Positions 25,549-33,999 of a stretch of 64,000 bases of DNA are shown piece after piece. The notes below the pieces were generated by a model that saw only the letters and a program-made list of their open reading frames with translations, was not told where the DNA came from and made no database searches. This DNA comes from JACDEA01 sp963742585 (GTDB taxonomy: Bacteria > Actinomycetota > Acidimicrobiia > Acidimicrobiales > JACDEA01). The stretch is taken from contig CAVUMI010000006.1 of assembly GCA_963742585.1 (NCBI GenBank), positions 186,001 to 250,000 of the forward strand. The letters run 5' to 3'. Within the stretch, counting starts at the first letter, position 1. The number at the start of each line of letters is the position of its first letter. The translations under genes and the position numbers were made by a program.

Positions 25549-26556
25549 CTAGCTCGCGGCGACCAGCGCTGAGCAGCAGGTGTCGACGATGAGCCGGGTC
25601 ACGACGTACGGGTCCATGTTGGCGTTGGGCCGGCGATCCTCGATGTAACCCTTGCCGTCCTTCTCGACCTGCCACGGGATGCGAACCGATGCACCACGGT
25701 CCGATACGCCGTAGCTGAACTGATCGTACGGCGCGGTCTCGTGCTCGCCGGTGAGGCGACCCTCGATGCCGAACCCGTAGCCAGAGATGTGCTGCTCGGC
25801 GTTCTTGCCCAGCGCCTCGGCGGCCATGATGACGGCGTCGTAACTCTCCCGCATCTTGTTGGTGGAGAAGTTGGTGTGGGCACCGGCGCCGTTCCAGTCG
25901 CCACGAGCGGGCTTGGGATCGAGCGTGGCGGAGATGCCGAACTCCTCACCGACCCTGTGCAACAGCCAGCGAGCGACCCACAGCTGATCGGCGACGTCGA
26001 GCGGTCCGAGCGGGCCGACCTGGAACTCCCACTGGCCGGGCATGACCTCGGCGTTGATGCCGGAGATCGACAGCCCGGCTCGGAGGCAAGCGTCGAGGTG
26101 GGCTTCGACCATCGGCCGGCCGTAGACGTCATCGGCGCCGACGCCGCAGTAGTACGGACCCTGCGGACCGGGGTATCCGCTCTCGGGAAACCCGAGCGGG
26201 CGAGTGCCCTTGAACAGGGTGTACTCCTGCTCGATCCCGAACCAGGGATCCTGGTCGGCGTATTGGGCGGCGACGAGGGCCGCCTCCGCACGCGTGTTGG
26301 TGGGATGCGGCGACATGTCGGTCAGCAGCACCTCAGCCAGCACCAGCTTGTTGTCGCCGCCGTGGATCGGGTCGGCGCAACTGAACACCGGCCGCAGAAC
26401 GCAGTCAGACGCCTTCCCGGGTGCCTGGTTCGTGCTCGAACCGTCGAAGCCCCAGATGGGAGGCTCTTCGCCGTCAGCAACGACCTTGGTCTTCGACCGC
26501 AGCAGCGGTGTCGGCTCGGTCCCGTCAATCCAGATGTATTCGGCCTTGTAGCTCAT
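25549..26556 (-). CDS. glnII: Type II (eukaryotic-type) glutamine synthetase
   Basis: 335 residues, the short GSII form. It starts MSYKAEYIWIDGTEPTPLLR. Hallmarks are PPIWGFDGSSTNQAPG, DPWFGIEQEYTLF, GINAEVMPGQWEFQVGP, GDWNGAGAHTNFSTN and IEDRRPNANMDPYVVTRLIV. GSII is not adenylylated and in actinobacteria is usually controlled at transcription by GlnR. It is divergent from the third glutamine synthetase across 101 nt holding a possible GlnR box. Confidence 0.94.
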   Translation of the reverse strand: MSYKAEYIWIDGTEPTPLLRSKTKVVADGEEPPIWGFDGSSTNQAPGKASDCVLRPVFSCADPIHGGDNKLVLAEVLLTDMSPHPTNTRAEAALVAAQYADQDPWFGIEQEYTLFKGTRPLGFPESGYPGPQGPYYCGVGADDVYGRPMVEAHLDACLRAGLSISGINAEVMPGQWEFQVGPLGPLDVADQLWVARWLLHRVGEEFGISATLDPKPARGDWNGAGAHTNFSTNKMRESYDAVIMAAEALGKNAEQHISGYGFGIEGRLTGEHETAPYDQFSYGVSDRGASVRIPWQVEKDGKGYIEDRRPNANMDPYVVTRLIVDTCCSALVAAS

Positions 26557-26602
26557 GGAGAGAACGGTACGTGGCTGAGCGTTTCCCAGCCAAGGCCGCT
26601 GT

Positions 26603-26619
26603 GTTAACGCTTTGTGAAC
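26603..26619. promoter_or_regulatory. Possible GlnR-type box between glnII and the third glnA
   Basis: GTTAAC and GTGAAC occur 11 bp apart, the one-turn spacing of GlnR half-sites (gTnAc-n6-GaAAc). A further GTGTGAAAC is nearer the plus-strand start. The region is the shared upstream of two glutamine synthetases and a GlnR-like gene is 1.4 kb away. The match is partial, so this is a suggestion only. Confidence 0.35.
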
Positions 26620-26657
26620 CAGGGTGATCTGGCCAAAACCCGTGTGAAACTAGAGCC

Positions 26658-27993
26658 ATGGAACGCCCCCAGGACTACGTCCTTCGAACCGTCGAGGAGC
26701 GGGGCATCCGGTTCATCCAGCTGTGGTTCACCGATGTCCTCGGCATACCCAAGTCCTTCAACATCACGCCGGCCGAGTTGGAGAACGCTCTCGAGGAGGG
26801 CATGACGTTCGACGGCTCGGCCATCGACGGCTTCAGCCGGGTCCAGGAGAGCGACGTGCTCGCCCGGCCCGATCCCAAGACGTTCCAGATCCTCCCGCTC
26901 ACCGCCGACCACGCTCCGGTCGCCCGGGTGTTCTGCGACATCATGAACCTCGACGGCACCCCGTTCGAAGGCTGCCCACGTCACGTGTTGCGCAAGACGC
27001 TCGAGAAGGGCGCGTGAACGGGGTTACAGCTTCTACGCCGCCCCCGAACTCGAGTACTTCTATTTTGCATCCGGCGACCCGGCCCTTCCGCTGCAGCCGA
27101 TCGACAACGGCTCGTACTTCGAGCTCACGGTCGCCGACCTGGCCAGCGACCTGCGCAAGAAGACGGTGCTCACCCTCGAGGACATGGGCATCCCGGTCGA
27201 GTACACGCAGCACGAGGACGGCCCGGGCCAGCACGAGATCGACCTGCGCTACACCGACGCGTTGACGATGGCCGACACCGTGATGACCGTGCGCATGGTC
27301 GTCAAGGAGGTCGCACAGGAGCGGGGCGTGCACGCGTCGTTCATGCCCAAGCCGATGGTCGGCGTCCAGGGCTCCGGGATGCACACCCACTTCTCGTTGT
27401 TCGAAGGCGACATCAATGCGTTCCACGGTCCGGGCGACGATTTCAACCTGTCGAAGACCGCGCAGGGCTTCATCGCCGGCGTGCTGCACCACGCGCCCGA
27501 GATAACCGCGGTCACCAATCAGTGGGTCAATTCCTACAAGCGGCTCGTGATGGGATACGAGGCGCCGGTCTTCATCTCGTGGGCGCGCAACAACCGCTCG
27601 GCGTTGGTGCGGGTCCCGGTCCCGAAGAAGAACCGGGCCGACTCGACCCGTATCGAGTACCGGGCGCCGGATCCGGCGTGCAACCCGTACCTCACATTCG
27701 CGGTGGTGCTGGCCGCGGGATTGAAGGGAATCGAGGAGGAATACGAGTTGCCACCCGAAGCGGCGGCCAACCTCTACGAACTCACTCCCGCCGAACTGGC
27801 CGCCGAGGGCATCCGGGCCATCCCGGGCTCACTCTCGGAGGCGCTCGCCGAGATGGAGAAGTCCGAGCTGGTCGCCGACGTGTTGGGCGAGCACGTCTTC
27901 GAATGGTTCCTGCGCAACAAGCGGTCGGAATGGGCTGACTACAAGACGCAGGTCACGCAGTTCGAACTCGACCGCTACCTCCCGCGCCTCTAA
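26658..27993 (+). CDS. Third glutamine synthetase-like gene (GSI type), one frameshift
   Basis: About 444 codons in two frames. The first part 26658 to about 27010 carries RGIRFIQLWFTDVLGIPKSF and TFDGSAIDGFSRVQESD. After an extra G in AAGGGCG the frame becomes ERGYSFYAAPELEYFYFASG and runs to 27993. That part has EYTQHEDGPGQHEIDLRY, MPKPMVGVQGSGMHTHFSLF, NNRSALVRVP and EYRAPDPACNPYLTFAVVL. The active-site pieces are all present, so it is probably functional once the break is corrected. It may be a GS or a GS-like gamma-glutamyl ligase. The TGA seen at 27015 is out of the true frame. The stop TAA shares bases with the ATG of the next gene. Confidence 0.85.
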
Positions 27994-28674
27994 TGGAACC
28001 GCTCCTCATCTTCCCGGATCCTGCGCCGCCGCCCGTCGCGCAGACGCTCGATCTTGGCCGGGTATCCCTGGAAGGCGGTCGGCTCGGCCGATGCCGCGTC
28101 CGCCACCGAGCCTGAGGACGGGTGGTCCGGCGCGGTGATCGATGCCAGCGACGACCCCGACGGCGCGTTCGCGCTGTGCCGCGCGCTGCGGAAGCGTGAC
28201 CTGCCGTTCGAGCCGTTGCTGCTCCTGGTGAGCGGGCTCCAGCTGCCCGACCTCGAGCTGCGCGAAGACCTGTTCGACGATTTCTCGTTGACGCCGTTTC
28301 AACCGACCGAACTCGAAGCCCGCATCAAGCACCTGTTCTGGCGGACCGGCCGGGGCACCCGCCCCGAACTGGTCGAGTACGGGCCGCTTGTCCTGAACCT
28401 CGAGACGTACCAGGCGGCGCTCACCGGTCGGCCGCTCGACCTCACCTACATGGAGTACGAGCTGCTCAAGTTCCTCGCCACGCACCCCGGCAAGGTGTTC
28501 ACCCGCGAGACGCTGCTCTCACGCGTCTGGGGCTACGAGTACTACGGCGGCGCCCGCACAGTCGATGTCCACATCCGCCGCCTCCGCGCCAAGCTCGGCG
28601 AGGAACACGCCAGCCTGATCTCGACCGTCCGCTCGGTCGGTTACCGCTTCGGCCAGTCCCGCTGGGGGTTGTAG
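27993..28674 (+). CDS. glnR: GlnR-like orphan response regulator, one frameshift
   Basis: ATG at 27993 overlaps the TAA of the upstream glutamine synthetase (TAATG). The first 20 codons (MEPLLIFPDPAPPPVAQ...) are in one frame; an extra T near 28050 shifts to the frame that runs to 28674. The receiver-like domain lacks a clear phospho-acceptor Asp triad, as in atypical GlnR proteins. The C-terminal OmpR-type winged helix is intact: LDLTYMEYELLKFLATHPGK, RETLLSRVWGYEYYGGARTV, DVHIRRLRAKLG, ISTVRSVGYRF. The genetic context with three glutamine synthetases and glnE supports a nitrogen regulator. The symbol is by analogy. Confidence 0.75.
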
Positions 28675-28677
28675 AGC

Positions 28678-29652
28678 TCAGCGGACGGTGAGTGTGCCTT
28701 CGTTGGAATACATGAACGCGGGCGCGGTCGTACCGTGGCCATGGAGCACCAGCAATCCGTACGTGCCGGGCGCCAACGCGTAGTCGCCGGTGTCGCCGCA
28801 GTTGGCCGTTCCGAACGACACGGGCATCTCCAGTTGCTCGCCCGGCCCAAGCGGCCCCCACGTGGCAGGGCCCACGAGCGCGGCCTGAAGCGGCGCGGCC
28901 ACGACATGCGCCGTGCCGCGCTCAACAACGGTGGCTGGTCCGAAATCGAGACCCATGCTTTTCGGCTCGGATCCGGTGTTGCGGACAATCACCGTCGCTT
29001 CGCCGTCTTTGCCGGCGGTGATCGTGACGGGCTCCTTGAACCGGATCTCGAGTCCGTCCATCGGGGTCTCAGGCGGGAGGGGCTGACACGTGTCGGCTAT
29101 ACACGCCGGCGCCGGGTAGGGACGGACGCCGAGGGTGATCTCCAGCGCGTCGCCGTACTTGCGATGCAGCTCCCCCGCGAGCGGCTCCTGGTCGGCGACC
29201 AGGTGAGTCGACACGGGTTGGCGGAGCCCTCCCGATCCGACTGAGTAGTACGTCCCCGGCCCCCGAGAGGCCTCAGTGTTCACATCGGCAAGGACGCGGT
29301 CCAGCTCTTCGCGCGAGTGCTTGGCCGCGATGACTTGGACCCGGCCTGGATGGGCGACCAGCTTGTGTAAGGCGGCCCGGTGCTCGTCGACGTTGCGAAC
29401 GAAGCCAGTCAAAATCGACACCGGTTCGGTGTCGGGGTCCCATTGTCGATCGACGTAATCGGCGGGGTGGCCCTGGCCGTACTCGTAAACGACCTTCATG
29501 TCGGACTCGAGCTCGTGGTACTGAGGCAGCTTCCGCTCGAGTTCCGCTTGCGGGACTTCGGTCGTGGTGGTCGGGGGTTCACAGGTCGAGGCGAGCTCGG
29601 TCTTCGCGTCGCCACACCCGGCCATCGCGACCGCCAGGAGAAGCACCGCCAC
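28678..29652 (-). CDS. Putative lipoprotein
   Basis: 324 residues. A GTG start is followed by a hydrophobic leader and lipobox MAGC (VAVLLLAVAMAGCG), so the mature chain begins at Cys about residue 13. The middle part includes a region like a heteromeric 'effect on memory/repeat of pentapeptide' style alpha/beta domain (HPGRVQVIAAKHSREELDRV). The C-terminal 120 residues look like an immunoglobulin-like beta domain (VTITAGKDGEATVIVRNTG). No enzyme motif is visible. It ends 3 nt from the convergent glnR stop. Confidence 0.7.
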   Translation of the reverse strand: MAVLLLAVAMAGCGDAKTELASTCEPPTTTTEVPQAELERKLPQYHELESDMKVVYEYGQGHPADYVDRQWDPDTEPVSILTGFVRNVDEHRAALHKLVAHPGRVQVIAAKHSREELDRVLADVNTEASRGPGTYYSVGSGGLRQPVSTHLVADQEPLAGELHRKYGDALEITLGVRPYPAPACIADTCQPLPPETPMDGLEIRFKEPVTITAGKDGEATVIVRNTGSEPKSMGLDFGPATVVERGTAHVVAAPLQAALVGPATWGPLGPGEQLEMPVSFGTANCGDTGDYALAPGTYGLLVLHGHGTTAPAFMYSNEGTLTVR

Positions 29653-29671
29653 TATGGCGGCCGACGCGGAC

Positions 29672-29830
29672 TTAGTAGTTCGTGTCGATGAGTTCGCTGC
29701 CCTCGTGCGTGGCCTCGGCGTGGGATTTGAGGGTAGCGCCGAAGAGAGCGGAGATAGCAGCGCCCATCATCATGAAGCCGATGGGCATCACGATCACGAT
29801 GGCGATGACAACGAGGATGGCGCCGATCAC
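29672..29830 (-). CDS. 52-residue single-pass membrane protein coupled to ridA
   Basis: GTG at 29830 overlaps the TGA of ridA (GTGA). The first 30 residues form one hydrophobic segment (VIGAILVVIAIVIVMPIGFM), followed by MMGAAISALFG and a polar tail ending TNY. Translational coupling to ridA supports a real gene. Function unknown. If the ridA break is ignored, this sequence is misread as the C-terminus of a fused RidA protein. Confidence 0.55.
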   Translation of the reverse strand: MIGAILVVIAIVIVMPIGFMMMGAAISALFGATLKSHAEATHEGSELIDTNY

Positions 29831-30184
29831 GACGGCGAGCCTACATAAGCCCACGCCTCGATCTCGACGAGCGCGCCGAGCGGCAGTGCGCCCACCGCGA
29901 ACAGCGGATCGCGCCGGGCGGTGATCGCCCAGCGCGGCGAGGTACGGCTCGTTCATCACCGGCCAGTTGTCGATGTCCGACAGGAAGATCGTGGTCTTGA
30001 CCACGTCGTTCAGCGACGCACCTTCGCCCTCGAGGACAGCGCGAAGGTTGGCCATGGCCTGGGCGGTCTGCTCGACGATGCCCTCGGCCAGCGCGCCGTC
30101 CTTGATGCCCAGCTGACCCGAGCACACCAACCAATCGCCGGCGCGCACGATCGGCGAGTACGGACCCAACGCCTTGGCGGTCAT
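29827..30184 (-). CDS. ridA: RidA-family enamine/imine deaminase, one frameshift
   Basis: ATG at 30184 follows a GGGAG site and overlaps the TGA of the upstream oxidoreductase gene (ATGA). The sequence has GPYSPIVRAGDWLVCSGQLG, NLRAVLEGEGASLNDVVKTT and GDHRPARSAV. After an extra T near 29903 the true frame reads AVGALPLGALVEIEAWAYVG, the family C-terminus with the conserved Glu. RidA destroys reactive enamine/imine intermediates of amino-acid metabolism. The uncorrected frame would run on into the small downstream membrane protein. Confidence 0.8.
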
Positions 30185-31687
30185 CGGTTCTCCCTTCTTG
30201 TGGGCCAATCTTGGGGCAAGCCTTCAGCCAACCACGCAGCGGCGGCGACCGCCGCGAAGACCGCGTCGGAGCCGTTGCATGGCTCGTCGGTGGACGGCCG
30301 AATCGTCACGTGGACCGGCGGCATGTCGCGGGCGCGCAGGATGCCGAACGAACGGATGGTGAGGTCGTGGGGCTCGCCCTCCTCGTCCACGGCGATGCCC
30401 TCGGACCACACCCAACCCAGCGCCATGTGCGCGGCGCCGACACAGTACGAACGCAGCACCACCTCGTCGAGCGGATCGCCACAGGCAACCTCGACGTGCA
30501 CGGCGGCGGGGTCGACGGTGGCCGATGCCCGCGCTCTGGTCGGCGCGTCCACCTGCGCGGCTCCCGCCAGCGCGGCCCGCAGGATGGCTGCCTCGGCCCA
30601 CCCGGCGGCGCGGACGGCGGCCGAGGTCGGCGGGCCAACCACCTTGACCGGCTCGACGACGAAACCGGGAAAGTCGATTCCGTCGGTGTGGGCGACGCGG
30701 ACCACTCCGCTTCCGTCGGCTCGCACGCCGGCGGCGATCGGTGGCCGCTTCGCACCGAGACGGACGGTGTCCTCTCGCGAGAGCAGTCACGCGCACCGGG
30801 CGTTGATGACGGTCGGCCAGTTCGCGAGCCGCCGCAGGTGCGATGGAGGTGACCTTGCCACCGAACGCTCCGCCGTTGGCCAGTGGCGACGCCGGATCCC
30901 CACCCGGCACGCACCACGACGCGTCGGTCTCGAGGTATGCCGGTTCCACCCAGGTGGTGCGCAGGGTGAGCGCCCAGTCGCCGGGTGGTATCTCGAGCGG
31001 GTAGCGCAGCGGCACCGTCGTCCGACGGCCCTGCACCTTGCCGGCCGCGGCGCGGGCTTCGGCGACCGACTCGCCGACGGCCCAGCCGCCGGCGCCGTCG
31101 GGGATGGCAACCAGCGCACCGGCTGGAGCGGTGTCGTCGGCGAACCCGGCGGCGCCCAGCGCGACCTCCGCGCTCACACGCTGCGGGACACCGCCTTCGA
31201 GCGCTGCTCGGCGCGATGCGGCGTCCCAGTCGCGCGGAGGCACCAGGTGCCCCACGCGGGCCGCGGCGTCGACGATCGTCCGCCAGCCGGTGCACCGGCA
31301 CAGGTGCGCGAGCAGCGCGGACTCCACCGCGTCGGCGTCGGTGCGGCGATCGCCCAGCGCGGCGAGGCGCACGATTATCCCCGGCGTGCAGAAGCCGCAC
31401 TGGCTGGCGCCGCACGCGGTGAACGCGTCCGCCCATGGGCCGACGGTCTCGTCACCCAGCCCCTCGAGCGTGGTGACCGATCGCCCGGCCACGCGGCGAA
31501 CCGGCGTGACGCAGGCCACCCGTGGCGCGCCGTCGACCAACACGGTGCAGCAACCGCATTGGCCCTGCGGGCTGCACCCATCCTTCGCGGAGACGACAGA
31601 GAGCCGCTCGCGCAGCACGGCCAGCAGTGACGAACCATCGTCGGGCACCTCGACATCGCGCCCGTCGAGGCGAAACCGAACTGTCAC
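30181..31687 (-). CDS. 2Fe-2S protein fused to part of a molybdenum-hydroxylase large subunit, one frameshift
   Basis: About 501 codons. Residues 1-75 are a plant-type ferredoxin domain with CSPQGQCGCC. Residues 75-155 are the second 2Fe-2S domain with CGFCTPG and HLCRCTGW, as in xanthine dehydrogenase small subunits. Beyond residue about 170 it resembles only a piece of the molybdopterin subunit (ANGGAFGGK, then VRVTLSREDTVRLGAKRP). The frame changes by +1 near 30778 and continues to the TGA at 30181. Full molybdopterin and FAD domains are not in the window. It heads an operon with ridA and the small membrane protein. Confidence 0.75.
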
Positions 31688-31761
31688 GCTCGCACGTTAG
31701 GTTGATCGGCGTGGGTAGTGACTCCCCCGATCGCCTTCCGGCTTCGCCTCCGGCTCACTTG

Positions 31762-32631
31762 ATGCTCAGTCGCCGGCAGTTCCTCGCGGTATCGGCCGGA
31801 TTGGTCGCGGTTGCGGCGTGCGGGAGCGACGGGGACGACGAGAAGGCTGACGTGTCGGTCAAGCCGCGCGACGAGAGCAAGGCGCTCAGCATCGTGCTCG
31901 GTGTCGACCCCAACAAGGCCGTCATCGCCGGCCTCGAAGAGCGCGTTCCCTTCATGGTCTTCGAGGGCCAGACGCCCACCGTCGAACACACCGCCGAGGT
32001 CGGGTTCGGCGTCGGCCAGGACGGCGCGTACGGCCCGGGTATCACCGCCGAGGCGCACAAGGACGGGATCGAGCAGCGCCCGTACTACCTCGTGCGCCAC
32101 ACGTTTCCGGCTGCCGGGATGTACCGCCTGGGCGTCAACATCGCGGGCGGCAGCGCACAGACGTTCCTCACTGCGGTGGAACCCTCGACCGTAGAGACGC
32201 CGGTGCAGGGTCGCCCGATGCCGTCGGTGAAGACCCCCACACTGGCCGACCAGATGGACATCAACCCGATATGTACGCGCAGCCCCGTGTGCCCGTGGCA
32301 CGACGTGAGCCTCGACGCCGCGCTCAAGGAGAAGCGACCCGTCGCCTTCTACGTCGGCACGCCGGCGCGCTGTACGACCAAAACCTGCGGCCCGGTGCTC
32401 GACAACCTCTTGAGTCACCAAGCCGCGTTCGAATCCAGGGTGCGCTTCGTGCACCTGGAGGTCTTCAAGACGCTGACCGGCACCGACACGATCCCCGCCA
32501 TCGGCGAACTCCATCTCGAAACCGAGCCCTGGCTCTTCCTCATCGGCCCGGACGGCGTGGTGCGCGAACGATTCGCCGGCCCGATCGACCGTAAGGAAGC
32601 CCTCGAAGGGCTTACCCGGCTAACGGCCTAA
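31762..32631 (+). CDS. Tat-exported lipoprotein with thioredoxin-like domain
   Basis: 289 residues. The N-terminus MLSRRQFLAVSAGLVAVAAC combines a twin-arginine signal (SRRQF) with a lipobox Cys at 20. The first mature half has beta-sandwich character. The second half is thioredoxin-like, with RPVAFYVGTPARCTTKTCGP and a CxxxxC pair, followed by VRFVHLEVFKT and WLFLIGPDGVVRERF. It is probably an extracytoplasmic thiol or metal protein. ATG at 31762 is preferred because the Tat signal begins there; a GTG at 31710 is possible. A palindrome-rich element follows directly. Confidence 0.7.
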   Translation: MLSRRQFLAVSAGLVAVAACGSDGDDEKADVSVKPRDESKALSIVLGVDPNKAVIAGLEERVPFMVFEGQTPTVEHTAEVGFGVGQDGAYGPGITAEAHKDGIEQRPYYLVRHTFPAAGMYRLGVNIAGGSAQTFLTAVEPSTVETPVQGRPMPSVKTPTLADQMDINPICTRSPVCPWHDVSLDAALKEKRPVAFYVGTPARCTTKTCGPVLDNLLSHQAAFESRVRFVHLEVFKTLTGTDTIPAIGELHLETEPWLFLIGPDGVVRERFAGPIDRKEALEGLTRLTA

Positions 32632-32904
32632 TCGCCTCGCAAGCAGAGCTTGCTCGGCGAGTTTGACTGCGCTCCGGCTCCGGGGCAAAGCCCCTCCGCC
32701 TGCGCACTGCACTGCGCTTCGCTGTCAACAGGCGCAGGCGCCTTCGGCGCCGAGAGCTGTCGCCAGGATTGGCCGGCCGCTTCTCGCCGGCCGGAGGCCG
32801 GCCCCTACGGTTGGCCAGGAAAGGTTTCAGCGGGAGGGCGCAGGGCTTTGCCCGGAGCCCGACCACGGACAGACTCGGCGAGGAAGCTTTGCTTCCGAGC
32901 CGAT
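32632..32904. repeat. 273-bp palindrome-rich element with inverted ends
   Basis: The non-coding stretch after the Tat lipoprotein gene is bounded by two inverted, diverged copies of one hairpin. The left hairpin is TCGCC-TC-GCAAGC-AGA-GCTTGC-TC-GGCGA; on the other strand the right one is TCGGC-TC-GGAAGC-AAA-GCTTCC-TC-GCCGA. Two stem pairs are flipped in concert. The similarity runs inwards through CTCCGGGGCAAAGCCCC versus CTCCGGGCAAAGCCC. Between them are further palindromes around GGCGCCTTCGGCGCC and GGCCGGCCGCTTCTCGCC. No reading frame is convincing. Confidence 0.65.
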
Positions 32905-32908
32905 AGCG

Positions 32909-33295
32909 CTAGCTAAACGACTGGCCGCAGCCGCAGGTGCGTTCCGCGCTCGGGTTGTTGATGGCGAACCCGCCGCCCTGGAGGGCGTCCTTGTAGTCGA
33001 GCGTGGCGCCCTTGAGATGGGGGGCGCTGGCCGAATCGACGGCCACCTTTACGCCGGAGTACTCGGCGACGTGGTCGTCATCGGTCAGTTCCCCGTCGAA
33101 GAACATCTCGTAGCTGAAGCCGGAGCACCCTCCGGGCCGCACAGCAACGCGGAGGACGAGGTCCTTGTCGTCCTCGGCCGCCAGGAGCTCGGCCACCTTC
33201 GCCGCGGCGGCGTCGGACAGCACGATGCTCTCAGGCGCCCTCGTACGAACGCCACCGAGGGAAACGGACGTCGGAGTGGTCATTTCTGTGCTCAT
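32909..33295 (-). CDS. erpA: A-type iron-sulfur cluster carrier (ErpA/HesB family)
   Basis: 128 residues. The fold motifs are VLRVAVRPGGCSGFSYEM (first Cys), then the C-terminal ERTCGCGQSF pair. The three Cys bind a cluster for transfer to apoproteins. ATG at 33295 is chosen, with AGGTG a few bases upstream; ATG at 33283 is an alternative. It lies 13 nt after the SufR-like regulator on the same strand, so the regulator and its likely target are co-transcribed. An Mrp-type carrier is divergent from them. Confidence 0.9.
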   Translation of the reverse strand: MSTEMTTPTSVSLGGVRTRAPESIVLSDAAAAKVAELLAAEDDKDLVLRVAVRPGGCSGFSYEMFFDGELTDDDHVAEYSGVKVAVDSASAPHLKGATLDYKDALQGGGFAINNPSAERTCGCGQSFS

Positions 33296-33308
33296 GTCAC
33301 CTACCAGT

Positions 33309-33962
33309 CTAACGGGCACTCAGTTCTACCCGACACGGATCACGGTCTTCGAGGGTGGCGAACTCCAGCACGCGGGCGCCGCCGGCGCGCTCCACGAAGC
33401 CCTCGACGATGCCTCGGTGCAGGTGGCACACCAGCTCGGGAAAGGCTTCGGCCAGTTCGCGGAATGGGCAATGCGTGAACGCGATCGAAGTCGCCCCGCC
33501 GTCCTCGGCGGCGGCCGGATCGAACCCGAGCTCGCTCAGTTCGGCCATGAGCGCGGCCACACAGCTCGCCGCGTCCTGGCGGTTGGCCGCGGCCGACCGG
33601 CCGTGCTGGCGGCCGATGGCGGCCACCGCATCGGGATCAAGTTTCGCGCTGGCGGCTGTGGCGGCCAGCAGACGGGCGAGGAGCCGGAACGCCGAAGGCT
33701 CGAGACCGAGCGACGGCGCGTCGGGAGCCAACGAGTACCGATGCTGGGGCCGGCCCACCGTGCCCCGGCTGTCGATCTCGACATCGAGCAGACCGACGTC
33801 GCGCATGCGCTCGAGGTGCGGTCGCACCGTGTTGGCATGCAACTCCAGCGTCTCGGCGATGTCCGCGGTCGAAAGGGCGACGGGCGAGCGCGCCAGCTCG
33901 AGGAAGATCGCGTATCGCGTGTTGTCTCCAAGTGCTTTAAAGACAGGTAGCCGCTCCATCAC
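33309..33962 (-). CDS. sufR: SufR-like helix-turn-helix regulator with Fe-S cysteines
   Basis: 217 residues. An N-terminal winged helix (FKALGDNTRYAIFLELAR, then STADIAETLELHANTVRPHL, RDVGLLDVEIDS, GRPQHRYSL) is followed by an effector domain with Cys in ASCVAALMAEL, FTHCPFRELAEAFPELVCHL and DPCRVEL. That Cys arrangement fits the SufR group, repressors that sense an Fe-S cluster and govern its biogenesis genes. GTG at 33962 follows TAGAAT by 5 nt; ATG at 33959 is an alternative. It is divergent from mrp with a palindrome between. Confidence 0.8.
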   Translation of the reverse strand: MMERLPVFKALGDNTRYAIFLELARSPVALSTADIAETLELHANTVRPHLERMRDVGLLDVEIDSRGTVGRPQHRYSLAPDAPSLGLEPSAFRLLARLLAATAASAKLDPDAVAAIGRQHGRSAAANRQDAASCVAALMAELSELGFDPAAAEDGGATSIAFTHCPFRELAEAFPELVCHLHRGIVEGFVERAGGARVLEFATLEDRDPCRVELSAR

Positions 33963-33967
33963 GGATC

Positions 33968-33993
33968 ATTCTACCGGCCCGCGCCGGTAGAAT
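33968..33993. promoter_or_regulatory. 26-bp perfect palindrome overlapping two divergent -10 boxes
   Basis: ATTCTACCGG, spacer CCCGCG, CCGGTAGAAT. Each arm contains TAGAAT reading outward: one ends 6 nt before the mrp GTG at 34000 and the other 5 nt before the sufR-like GTG at 33962. A dimeric repressor on this site would block both leaderless promoters at once. The sufR-like product is the obvious candidate ligand; this is inference. Confidence 0.65.
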
Positions 33994-33999
33994 TGGGCC

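Noticed and set aside
27015..27017. In-frame TGA in the third glutamine synthetase as a selenocysteine codon
   Set aside because: The conserved sequence resumes in another frame, so it is a frameshift, not a recoded UGA.
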